Positions 42,701 through 53,812 of a stretch of 64,000 nucleotides of DNA are shown here, in pieces (position 1 is the stretch's first letter; each line of letters opens with the position of its first letter). The notes beneath the pieces were generated by a model. It had not been told where the DNA came from. It made no database searches and saw nothing but the letters and a program-made list of their open reading frames with translations. Origin of the DNA: Aptenodytes patagonicus (taxonomy: Eukaryota > Chordata > Aves > Sphenisciformes > Spheniscidae); assembly GCF_965638725.1 (NCBI RefSeq), contig NC_134959.1, positions 10,792,417-10,856,416 of the forward strand. The letters are read 5' to 3'. The position numbers were made by a program, and so were the translations under genes.

Positions 42701-43810
42701 TGCCTCAGTTTCCTCAGCTGCTCAAGACAGACTAGATTGGACTACTAGGCTGTGGTTTACATAGTGTTGATAAGCTTCACCGTTTTTAAAATAGCATCTG
42801 AGACCCTCCAAGAAGAAAAATACTACTGAAATATAAAGCATTACCATCAAACAGGTGAGCACAATCTACTTTTAAAAAAGTGTATTAGTTACTCTCTAGA
42901 TAACTGATGATGATGACGGTAACATTGCATGTGGGCAGGCACCAAAATACCCGATAGGATTTCTTTAGCAGGTTGTTATTTTTCCATGTGGTCCATGATT
43001 AGAAACATCTTTTACAAAAGTTCAAATTAATTCTGGAATTGTATCTTAATGAATTTTTCTATTGTCAATTTCTGCCAAAGACAATAGTTTAGTAAATGCC
43101 ACATTTCCTGGACCAGAAGCATAGGCTAGGTATTATTATTAAATCTCAATACATTTAAAGCAAAACTTGTAATTTAGCTGTCAAACTTTGCCAGGACAGT
43201 CTTTCAGCAGAGGGTAGCTGGACTGTTTGTACTGAAAACTATGAATGACTCTCTCCTATATTGCGGCAGGTGCATGAAAAAAAACCCTACCTCAAAGATA
43301 CTGTATTTCCTACCACAAGTAATGAGTAATTAAAAATAAATCACGTTTTATACAGGTCTAAAGAGCCGTCCATACTTGGCTAATCCAAGTTAATATAATA
43401 AAAACCAGGCAGATGATTTAGAAGTGTTTACACTTATTGCTAAAATGTGTTACAACTTTGCACACATGAACTTATACAATTTTTTATGTCTGAAGCTAAA
43501 ATTGTATTAGCAGTCCAAAACAGTCATATGAATGTAAAGATTTTAACTGCCAATTAGCTTGGTGTACTCGTAAAGTCCAGTGTACAAAATCCACTTCTAA
43601 AATGCAGTTTATAACTAATATTGGATAGTGAGAAACCAGTTAAAAACAGGTTGAAACAAATCTTTTCAAAGAAAAATCCTACCTATGCAATGACTAATAA
43701 AATTTAAAAGTCAGTTTTCATTATATTTTTGTAGCTGCCTGTAAGCTAATTTCCCACATACTATTTTTTGTAGGAGTAATGAAACATTTCTTTAAGAAAA
43801 TCCAAGTGAT
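27701..43810. other. Gene-poor interval between RRAD and CIAO2B
   Basis: About 16 kb without a coding exon, RNA gene or transposon I can name. Frames such as those at 30.4-30.8, 34.5-34.9 and 37.7-38.1 kb have no domain, no conserved motif and no matching splice partners. Some parts are less AT-rich (37.3-37.9, 39.4-40.1 and 41.1-41.5 kb), but I saw nothing protein-like in them. As it lies upstream of RRAD it is a natural place for RRAD enhancers; that is inference from position alone. Confidence 0.5.
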
Positions 43811-43816
43811 TTTATT
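43811..43816 (-). promoter_or_regulatory. Poly(A) signal of CIAO2B
   Basis: TTTATT on plus equals AATAAA on minus, about 95 nt after the CIAO2B stop codon, giving a short 3' UTR. Confidence 0.65.
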
Positions 43817-43908
43817 TTGCTCATATGTATAGTGTAACACTAGCGTCACCACTTATATACAAAATTAGTTTAACATAGCAGAATACCAACGATTTCCTCA
43901 TTGGGCAA

Positions 43909-45901
43909 TTATGATCGAGCAGACAAACACTGATTCACCACTTCCAGTAAGTGAGAGTTTTCCAAAGCAGCTGCTACACGTTCTTTATCAGCAAGCTGTT
44001 TATTAACTGTGCAGAAAAAAACACCACAAGAAACCGGTCAAAACATTGGTATACAATGTCTTTTTTAAAGGCATTTTACATTGAGACACATAATCACACT
44101 GTTGCTATGGTACTCAGGTAGACTAGTAATCCTGCAGATGCTAAGTACACTGCAGAGTTGCAGTCTAAAGTCAAAGCTACCATGTTATCACAAGTTAAAC
44201 CAGCAAGCTGTTTATGATTCAGCAGCAGGGAGCTACACATGTGTAGGTCTAACACAAGAAGAAATTTCCCCCCAGCCTCTCCCATTTTCTGAGTCCTCCA
44301 TAACCCAGGCAAATCAGTGACTATTCGAGATCACAGGTTGCCTGAGGAGATGTTTAAAGTACGGTACGGGACATATCTAAGTGTCATTATTACACATTCC
44401 TGTTCTGTAACATCCCCCAGAAGCTGATGCATGTAAAGTCCCAGACACTAAACAGCTGCTCTGCAGGTGTAGCAGTGTATCTCCTCTCTAATTTTCAAAA
44501 TTTAAAAAAAAAAAAAAGACGACCACACGAGAGCACTAAAAACCTTACCTGCATGCTCAGAGGCATGTGTTCCTGGTGTTATATGAACATCCAGCTTAAA
44601 AAGCATCACAAAAGAAAAAGGGGACAAGTCAACAAAACATTGGAAGCTCAAGTTCAAACTATTTAATAATAAAAATAAGACAATAACAAAAAGAGGGGGA
44701 AAAAGGACATTCTTGCCAATACCAGTTACCGTATCTAGCAGAATAAAATAAAGTCTAAAATCACAGAATATTCTACGTTCCCATCTGCTTAAGCCTCCTT
44801 CAGACAGGGGGATGAGGCACCATCCTCTCCTCCTCCTGTGCAGTAGAGCACTGCAGATAACTTCCCTCCATAACCCCACTCACCCTTGACATGACTTGTC
44901 GCAGAACCATAATTCTGCATCAATATTTTAGTCCACGACCCCCTCTGGTTCCTGGAGTGTTTCCCTCACCCATAATATGAAAAAAGCTCTAGTTATTTTT
45001 CACTGTAAGTTAGTTAGCTTTTTTTTTTTTGCCCTTTTTTTTTTTTCTTTTCAAACACAATCCCCCTCTTTTGCTTTCCAGAGCAATGTGATTACTCACC
45101 TTAAATCTCTCAGGCAGAGATCTGATCAATTTTACTTTTATGGAGAGGCCGATTAACGTCGCCATACTGCAGTGAGGAATGGTGGGCGTAAACTCCACTG
45201 CCACCGTGCTTTCTGCGTCATTCACCTGTTGAAAACAGAACGCTTTCATGTACAAAACTCACTGGCTTTACCCCAAGCTAGCTGGAGGCATTTTACGTGA
45301 AATGCAACCTGAAGCTGTATGCGCTTATTGTTTTCTTCACTGCCATGTTAAAATACTATGTGTAGCTGCAGCAGACTGCTATAATAAACCTCTTTTAATG
45401 TTAGAAAAAAATAATTAAGTTAATCAGACGGCAGAGGCAGCACGGCCCTGCAGCACAGCAGGCTTTTACTGATCAGCAGTGCTGACCGCGGCCCCGGGAG
45501 ACCCGGTCGGGACCGCCGCGCCAGCGGGACGATAAGCGCATCTTAGCGGGGATCTCACTTTCACTCGCACTTGCTCGACGACATTCAGCTCCTCCAGGGT
45601 GAGGGGGTGCTCGGGGTCGTTAATGGAGCGAATGAGATGTGGCGGGTTAAGGAAAGCGGAGCGGAGCTGCACCGCCCTGCCCTGCTTTGCGCCGCCGCCC
45701 CAGCGGCCCCGGCTCGCCCGCCCTCGGCCCGGCCCGGCTCTCCCTTCCCGGCAGGATATCGAAGATCTCCCGGTCGTCGATGGAGTCAGGCAGCTCATCG
45801 TCCTCCTCCCGCGCCGTCACCGGCCGCTCCCCCGAGCGGCGGTAGATGAGAGGGTTGGCGTTCTCCAGCGCCGCCCCGCCGCCCGGGCCCGGGCCTACCA
45901 T
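43909..45901 (-). CDS. CIAO2B: CIAO2B (FAM96B/MIP18), cytosolic iron-sulphur assembly targeting factor
   Basis: Five coding exons on minus: 45901-45760, 45638-45559, 45225-45100, 44594-44549 and 44006-43909. They join in frame to 163 residues, the human length. Recognisable blocks in order: [89 protein letters not shown], and NQCLSARS at the end. It is a DUF59/MIP18-type protein; the HCSMATL cysteine is the conserved one of this family. With CIAO1 and MMS19 it delivers [4Fe-4S] clusters to cytosolic and nuclear enzymes such as DNA polymerases and helicases. The start is the ATG of MVGPGPGGG; an upstream in-frame Met is not needed and is not in the human protein. Introns 2-4 are GT-AG; intron 1 is AT-AC (see separate entry). 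Reading frame intact. Confidence 0.97.
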
Positions 45902-46250
45902 GGCCGCCACTCAGGCCCTCCCCGCCTCCGCTGCCGAGCGGGCGCTTGCTGGCGGCGGCACGGCGGCGCTGCCGGCGGGGCGGAAGGAGCCCGGACGCCA
46001 TTCGCTGCCGCACCGGGCGCGGAGGCGGGCCCTCGGCGGCGGCGGGCGGTGCTGAGGCGGCTCGGTCACCACTTCCCCGCGGCGGGAGTGCTCTCCTGTG
46101 GGCAAGGAGCGAAACTGGCGTGATTTGCGGAGAGCAGATGCCTCGGGGGAGCTCGGGTGACCTTCAGGGTTGCTTTTAGGGCAGTTATGAGGAGGTAGGG
46201 ATAGCAGCGCTGGGGGGGCGCCGGCGGGTTGGGAGGAAGCGTTCAGCGAC
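45480..46250. promoter_or_regulatory. CpG island over the CIAO2B promoter
   Basis: A strongly G+C- and CpG-rich block covering CIAO2B exons 1-2 and about 350 bp upstream, with no clear TATA box, as expected for a housekeeping gene. In human CES2 starts very close to CIAO2B on the other strand; here the likely esterase start lies about 3.2 kb away. Confidence 0.8.
45639..45759 (-). other. CIAO2B intron 1, U12-type AT-AC intron
   Basis: The only join that restores EIFD-LIRSIND runs from TTCG|ATATCCTGCC (donor at 45759) to CCGCCAC|ATCTC (acceptor at 45639), a 121-bp intron with AT-AC ends. The donor matches the minor-spliceosome consensus ATATCCTT except near its end. TTCCTTAAC, the U12 branch-site consensus, lies about 10 nt from the acceptor. 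No GT donor exists at the exon edge, so an ordinary GT-AG reading does not work. Confidence 0.9.
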
Positions 46251-49053
46251 TCGAGTCTTGCACAGCTTTAAACTAAAGTCTAGGAGTGAAAAACGAATGG
46301 CTTCACTGGAGTCAGCGACGTTGCGAAGTGTCTGTGAGGGACCTCTGAAGTGAACTTAGCGCTGTCAAGGATGGGTAAATTAAATTGCATGTTAAATACA
46401 ACATTTTTTGATTAAAATTATTTCTTTCATCTTTTAATTTGAAAAGTCAAACTGTATCTAAGAAAACCTGTGAACGTCAAGAAACTGGAGTGATAGAGTG
46501 TAATGATGACATATTTTGGCTTCATACACCCCTTTATAATGGGGTTAAAGCACATACTCCTGTATAAACATACTGTATATTATCTGTTTTAGCTTCCTTG
46601 CTGCATGTTTGATTTCTCTTTGCAAAAAATGATCTGTTTAGGGTTTGTTTTTTCTCATGCCTGCCACGTCAAGTCATGGTCATGGGTAAGATGTGAACAT
46701 GCTCCCCAGGTGGAGGGCGGCAGTTTCCCCGGCGGCTGACAGAAAGAAAAGAGGATTTGAAAGGAGCTGAGACTTGCTGCTTCAAAAGACGTTGCAGATG
46801 GAAGAAAAGACGTATATTGTGGTTCTGTTGCTCGGCACTGCCTTACAGAAACGGTGGTTACCTCAGGTGGGCTCAGGTGTGCTTTTGACTGCAGGGAGTT
46901 GGGCCAGATTGGGTTTGCCCCCAGCGGGACCTGTTCTGAAGATTACTGATATGTTTACACATCTGCTGATATTTTAAATAAGACAAACAAACTACCTGCG
47001 AGCAAAGTTCCGTTTATCTCTGCTTTCATCTTTGTTTTGTATTATATTCAGTTAATATATAGATTACATAGATTAAGAAGTGAACTTTAATATAAAATCT
47101 TTTGTTATCTTAAGTTGGTCTTTCAATTAGTGTATGTTGTTTTGGATAATAAATTTTGTTGGTAAGCATCATTTTTCTGGCTGTTTAGGAAATACAAAGC
47201 TGACTGAGCTGACTTACCCTTAGTGGCAAAGATGTTGACTGATTTTAAAAGTGGCTTTTGTTTGCTTTGTTTTGGTTTGTTGGGGTTTTTTTAATTGGAT
47301 AAAGGGAGTACAGTTTGGCAGCACGAGAAGTCCTATTCGTTGGAATTCACTGATGGAAAGTGTTCAACTTAAGTAGCCTCGTGGAATCCTGCTTTTTCCA
47401 ACTCCTTGCTCCCTACCTCATGTATATGTGCATGGATGGATGTATACGTACACAAACAGGTGCACACACTTATTCCCATATGTTGAAATCTGTCTGCTGG
47501 TTTTGGTCTGTCTTCCTAGTCCACAAGAAGAATGGACAAAAATCCCAGGGCTATTCACATTGGACTGGAACAAAAATAACTGCAACAGAAAGGATTTTCC
47601 AGAAAGATTTGAGGGAAGTATAAAAAATAAGAGGGAAGTTATGTTCTGCAATGCATATTTGCACAGTTCCAGGTGAAATTCATGAGAAATTGGCACACTT
47701 TCCAAAGCTATCGCAACCCAGAGACTCAGGAACTGTATAAGAAATAGCAAGTAGCTCTGAATTCTCTTGCACTGAAAATCTTGTTTTACCTATCTTATTT
47801 GCGATCCTTTTTGTTAGAGAAGAACTGACTTACTCTGACAAACCTGTTTCCCAAGCAGAATGAACTTACATGATGTATGGTCTGTGATGGAGAAGTTGGC
47901 TTCACAGGCTTTATGAGTGTCCATGCTGGAGGTGAAGTAAGTGAACACAGTGCAGAGGAGCCTGAAGCAGTATGCTTTGCAACTGGATGCTGATGGCACC
48001 ATTCATCCAGGAGATGTGAAATGAATCAAAGGTGGAAAGGCAAAGACCCATTATGTAGAGGGTGTTTTGCCAGTTGAAGATTGGGAGTTAGTGGAGCAGG
48101 CTGGGCTTGTAGGCCCAAGTATGAAGAAGGCCTTGAGGCTAATCTGTTCAGGGCCAGTCATCCACACTGAGGGATGTTATGCTTCTACAAACTACAAAAT
48201 TTTTTAGGACTTTTTTGGCCAGCAGGTGAAAACTGTTGGATTGCCAGCCTATTTCCACTGTAGGAAGCTATTTTATAGAGAAGGTGAGGTCATGGCCCTT
48301 TCCCACTTTTTTGACGGAAGTATATACCCTATAAGGTGTTGGTAAATAGACCTTGCTTTCTGACCTCCACTGAGGCCGCTCATAGAGAAGAAGCTATAAT
48401 CTGACCCTCAACTTTAATCTCCCCTTTAATTTTGAAAAATGCAGGAGGCCTATTTTTATTCAAGAAGGGATAAAGAACTAATTTGGAGGCTGGAGGCCAG
48501 TCCCTGCTGGAAAGCACATAAGTGTCAATTATGGTACAGATGTGCTAGCCCTCATTAAAACTTCTGCAAGAAGTTTTATTAACTTATAGCTAACTATTTT
48601 GATTTTTTTTTCTTCTTTTAGTTGTTACTTCCTAGTTATTTTTAATCTGCAATCCTGTTTTTTGGTGAGGTTTTTGTTGTTGTTGTTTTGGGTTTTTTTA
48701 CAAGAATTTAAGTGTTGACAGCTCTGGAACCTCTTCAGACCGTCACTGTTTTCTCTGCTTGTAGGATTAACAGCAGATTAACTATGATTAGACCTTTTGT
48801 TGTTGTTCACAGATGGTGTTGGGTCATTTTCAGATCATCCATTCTCAGGATCAGGTAATGATTAGTTGCTTTACACTAAGGGATTGTATTTACACTCTGT
48901 ATCAAGTACAGCTCTGAAAGTGCTTAATGCAGTGCATGTTCAAAAGGGAATTTAGCTGCACTCCCTACTCAGAGTGCCCTCAGCAGGGACCTTTGTACCA
49001 TTCTCTTCCACATAAAACCAGAAAATAATCTAGAGTCCAAACGGGGGTGAAAA
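46251..49053. other. Spacer between CIAO2B promoter and esterase pseudogene
   Basis: About 2.8 kb without a recognisable exon, repeat family or RNA gene. Open frames at 46.8 and 47.4-47.7 kb are short and uninformative. Confidence 0.5.
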
Positions 49054-51426
49054 ATGGCTCCTCAAAACCAGATTGCTTTGCTTTGTACCTTGTTTTGTAG
49101 TATAGCATTCATCACTTGTGGAGCAGAAGGTGAGATGCAAAATCTGTTATTGCTGTTGGGGAAGCAGCCGCACTAACAAGTTGCAGTATAGTGATTTTCA
49201 ACGGCAGTACCTCTCTTATACTTTTGTTAGCAATCTGCAAAAGTATCCTAATAAACTTCATGCAAAAATTACTGGTTTTGTGAGATGAAACCATTTCTGA
49301 AATGATTTTATGAAAATAAAATTTTCTTTCTTAAAATGTAGAAAGCAAAAACATTTCCAAATTATCTAAACAATATTTTTAAGATCTTGCTGGATACTAA
49401 ATTTAGAAAATGTTAATGATTTTGACAATTGCTGTTTGCTCTGAAATTTGTTTTTGAGCTTTATGCTCTTGCACAGTGAGTAAACTATGTCTTACCTAGC
49501 TCCAGTTGTCATTGGCAGAGCCAGCTATGGGAGTGTTTGGCAGGGGGTGTCTGTCATTGCACAAAAGGGAAATGAAAACAAAATGGAAAGGAACAAGCTG
49601 AAATCTTCTAAATTAAACAGTCAGTAAAAAATGCTTCATTGAAAAGTCTGATAATTATGAAGATGCAATTTAAATTTCATTTTTTTCCTTGTGTGTTACT
49701 TCGGGCAGACTGGTGCTGAGCCAGAAGTGACTGTGGCACTTGGACAGCTCAAAGGGATACAAACCAATGTGAAGGGGACAGACAGACTTGTAAACATTTT
49801 CTTTGGGATTCCTTTTGCAAAAGCACCTGTTGGATCCTTAAGTTTTCCCCTCCTGAACCCTGGAATGATCTGAGAGATGCAACTTCTTACCCAGCACTGT
49901 GAGAGCCGTTCAGATCATTTGTGTACAGGACTTGTCAGTGTTGTTGTGTTTATTAGGATATAGAGGTCTGATTTTTTTGGTAAGGAGCTTGTATTGACTG
50001 GTAGTGAATATGCTGCCAGTACTGAAATATTTCATAAGAACTGCGGGACTAGGAAACACAAAGAATTCCTGGGAAATTCCTGTCTTTGGAAATCACATTT
50101 TCTCATTATACTGTGCTGAAATAATTCAGCTTTTTAAGTACAAGTATAGAGCTGTGCTTTTACAGGTTGTGCCTCTAACTGTACATAATTAACACAAAGT
50201 TCTAGCACCCTGTGGGGATTCTGTTTGTGGAGCAAAAGAAAGTGTGTTTTCTCTATCATTGTTACATTGTTGCTATTGCAGTTTTATTACTAATAGTCAC
50301 GCTTCCTTTCTTTTGTGAAGATGTCCTCAAGATCTGTCCATGTTGAAAATAGCTGAAAAAAACTTTAAAGGAAAACACCTTCCATTCTGAACTTCTGAGG
50401 ACTGTTTGTATCTAAATGTTTACAGCCCTGCTGGTTCAAACAAGAAGGACAAGTTACCTGTACGTAAATCCATTGTACAAACTTGTGTCATACAAAGTTT
50501 GCACCTAATGATAGCTCCTAAGTCACTTAATTGCTTTTGAAAATGTGATGCTGCATTAGCAAAAATAATATTATTATGTAAAATTCAAAGTCCACCAACC
50601 TAAAATTCAGCTCCCATTGAGCTTCGGTGATTTGGAGTTCCTAGTTCTCTGTTGTTGTCTTCCTTTTTCAAATGAGATCTACCAAGCAATGTATAAAAGT
50701 GTGTGTCACCCTTTTTTCTCTAAGGTAATGGTGTGGCTCCATGGAGGCAATTTTATATTTGGCGGTGCTTCTAGGTATGATGGTTCTGCACTATCAGCCT
50801 ACAAGAATATTGTGGTAGTAATAATTCAGTACAGACTTGGACTCCTTGGATTCCTCAAGTAAGATGACCTATTTCACTTTTTACAAAATACTTCCTATCA
50901 TGTTTAAAGCATGTGTAGTTTTGTTTTGTACATGAGCTGAACTTCTGTACCAGCTTCCCACTGTTACAGTGGTTTAAATGTACATAGTGCACTGATACCA
51001 GGACTTAAGAACATTGAGAAATGTCCGTAAATTCCATTTGCATTGTCATTTGATTGTAGCCTGCTATCAAATCATAGTTGGGCTTAATTGGTTCTGAATA
51101 GGATGTTTGTTCTTGCCTTTACTTCCATCCATTGGTGTGTAAAGCAAGAAATCATATAGTGTAAAGGCCAGGAATCCATCTGTGTATGGATGAACAAACA
51201 ATAGAGGCAAGTAAGTCAGTGGGGCTTAGATCTGACTATGAAGGGCTTTAGGTCAGTAGGCTATACAATATATTGTCATATTTGGCCAACTATGATACTT
51301 TGCACAAAATTTAAGTTGGTGAGGTTTATTTTATTCTGGTATTAGAAGAACTATTACTCTTCCTGAGAAGTTGGCTTATACTGCTTTTCTTTCAGTACTG
51401 GTGATGAACACGCTCGTGGGAACTAG

Positions 51427-51561
<135 letters not shown>

Positions 51562-51913
51562 TAGATATACTAAAAAGTAAAGTTTAAAAAAAACCTTCAA
51601 AAACTCAATTAGTGTAACATTTCATGCTTAATCTGATTTTTCAAAGTAAGATTAATGGCACATTGTGCTAAGTCTGGGCACTACCCCTGTAAGCACATAA
51701 AAATGTGTAATTCCCCACTGAATCCAGCAGTCTAGTCAAGCATAAGTTATGGGATATGGACCTCAACGTAGAATAAATATTTTCTGTTCTTCCTTTCTTG
51801 GCAGGTTTTATCTCCTTTGTCTAAGGGTCTCTTTCATAAAGCAATATCAGAGAGTGGAATTCTAATCCCCCCGATAAAGATTTACTTCTTTCAACAGATC
51901 TTAAGGTAGGCTC

Positions 51914-51938
51914 TTTTTTTTTTTTTTTTTTTTTTTTT
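51914..51938. repeat. Poly(T) tract
   Basis: A run of 25 T just after the donor of the esterase exon ending at 51905. It could be a slippage tract or the tail of an old minus-strand insertion; nothing beside it decides. Confidence 0.85.
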
Positions 51939-52360
51939 CATTTTAAAGCCTTTATAACCTAAAATAGGATATTTCTTATATCTCATAATTTGGTTAAAAG
52001 AGAAAAGGGGAAAATCTGATTGCATATTATGCAACAAAGTTGATCAAATTTATTCTCATGGCATACCTATAAATACATAGATTAGCACTAAGTAAATTTT
52101 CATTTAAATAGTCTATTTTTGATCTTACCGTGCTCATTTGGTCTTGGAAATAGATTGCACAGTTATGTCATTATAGTATCTGTGGGTCAAGTTAGGTATT
52201 TTCAGTTACACACATGCCAGGCTAGGCATATGTCCATTTTCATGCATACTGTAACTTATACAGTAACTATGAAACTCGCAGAGGTCATCAGCTCCGGTGC
52301 AGGTGCGTCCCGCAGTGGAGCGGCGGATGGCGGTGTACAGCGGGGTTTCCTGAGCCGGGG

Positions 52361-52402
52361 AACCCACAGGGGAGCGCAGGGAACCCACAGGGGAGCGCAG
52401 GG
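52361..52402 (+). repeat. Two 21-bp tandem units in the CR1 5' region
   Basis: AACCCACAGGGGAGCGCAGG plus one G occurs twice in direct succession (52361-52381 and 52382-52402). Tandem units in the 5' UTR of a LINE can be part of its internal promoter, but a chance duplication is equally possible. Confidence 0.85.
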
Positions 52403-52683
52403 ACCCGCCGGGAGCCGGCAGCTCTCAGCAGGGTGGCTGACGAGGTGTGGCCAGGGCCAGGAGCAACTGGCTGCCACCCCCCACTCCCGCTAGAGGCAGC
52501 CCCAGGGAGCGCTGCCACCAGGAGCGCTGCCACCAGGACGGGTAAACAGGGCGTGGCACAGCAGCTGTGGCGCCTCTTCCAAGGAGAGGCATTCCACAGG
52601 CCGAGTGGGGGACTCGGCGTACACATAACCCAGCAACTGGGCACAGGTCAAGGGCACTCATCCTACCCGACCCTCAAGGCTGA

Positions 52684-53810
52684 ATGGTGGGCACTCATCT
52701 GAGGGTAAAGGCCACGGATCCAGCTGGGGGCTCTGCATCATCTACCCCAGTGGTGGCTGATGCCTCCATGCAGACAGAACTGCTGAAGGGAGAGGTTGCA
52801 GTGCAGACCTCAGGCTGCAGGAAGTGCCTGGACCTCTCTCCTGGGGCAGGGACAGGCAGCAGACCTGCCTGCAAAAGGTGTGCCCAGGTCGAGGACCTCC
52901 TGCAGCAGGTGGCTGAGCTGCAGGACGCGGTGAGAAGGCTGCGTAACATCAGGGAGGCGGAGGAGGAGTTAGATAGCTGGTTCCAGGCAGAGAAGGAGTT
53001 AGATAGCTGGTTCCAAGTGCAGTCTGCAGTGGACCCACAGCCTACGGCCAAACAGCCAAAAACTCCCCCACCGGCACATGCAGAAGGGAGCAGGGGGGGC
53101 CAATAATGCAGAAGAATGGACGGTTGCAAAGGCAAGGACCAGCAAGAGGAAGAGGCTTCCCCCGAAGCCTGAGGTGCCCTTGCAGAACCGCTTCACCGCT
53201 CTGCAGGCCGAAGAGGAAAGTCCTGTCACACCAGGAGAAGCACTGACGCTGAGTAATGCAGCCTGATCTGCCCCCCGTGTAACAACCAGCACAACTAAGA
53301 AAAGGCAACGGGTGATAGTAGTAGGTGACTTCTGAGAGGTACGAAGGCACCCATTTGCCGACAGGACGCACTCTCTAGAGAGGTGTGCTGCTTACCAGGG
53401 GCTCGTATCAGGAATGTCACCGAGAGGCTACCAAGCCTCATACAGTCCACTGACTGTTACCCGCTGCTGCTGTTTCACGTGGCACCAGTGACACAGCCAG
53501 GAGCAGTCTGAGGACTATCAAGAAGGACTACAGAGCCCTGGGAGCGGCGGTAAGGGACTCTGGAGCGCAGGCAGTTTTTTCATCGGTCCTGCCGGCCAAA
53601 GGGAAGGGGTTTGAAAGGGCCAGTCGAATCTGGCGAGTCAACAAATGGTTACGGGACTGGTGCCACAGCCAGGGGTTTGGCTACTTAGACCATGGGACTC
53701 GCTTTGAGAAACCTGGTCTACTGGGGGCTGACTGGGTCCATCTGTCAGAGAAGGGGAAGAGCATCTTCAGTCATAGGCTTGCCAAGCTGGTGAAGAGGGC
53801 TTTAAACTAG
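52684..53810 (+). pseudogene. CR1 ORF1 remnant (coiled-coil segment and SGNH-esterase-like domain)
   Basis: The first open part (52684-53106) has a Cys-rich stretch (CRKCLDLSPG, PACKRCAQ) followed by a short heptad segment (VEDLLQQVAELQDAVRRL), as in CR1 ORF1. A 30-bp tandem duplication at about 52965-53024 repeats ELDSWFQ. Further down, broken frames give RVIVVGD (about 53308), then DYRALGAAVRDSGAQAVFSS and WVHLSEKGKSIFSHRLAKL up to the stop at about 53808. That is the esterase-like domain known in CR1 ORF1. The middle of the domain is out of frame, so it is not functional. Confidence 0.8.
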
Positions 53811-53812
53811 AG

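Noticed and set aside
45599-46123. A 174-codon plus-strand frame over the CIAO2B promoter
   Set aside because: GC-rich, low-complexity, antisense to CIAO2B exons 1-2; no family resemblance.
51914-51938. The 25-T run as proof of a processed retrocopy tail on the minus strand
   Set aside because: No retrocopied exon or repeat body next to it could be recognised, so it is listed only as a simple tract.
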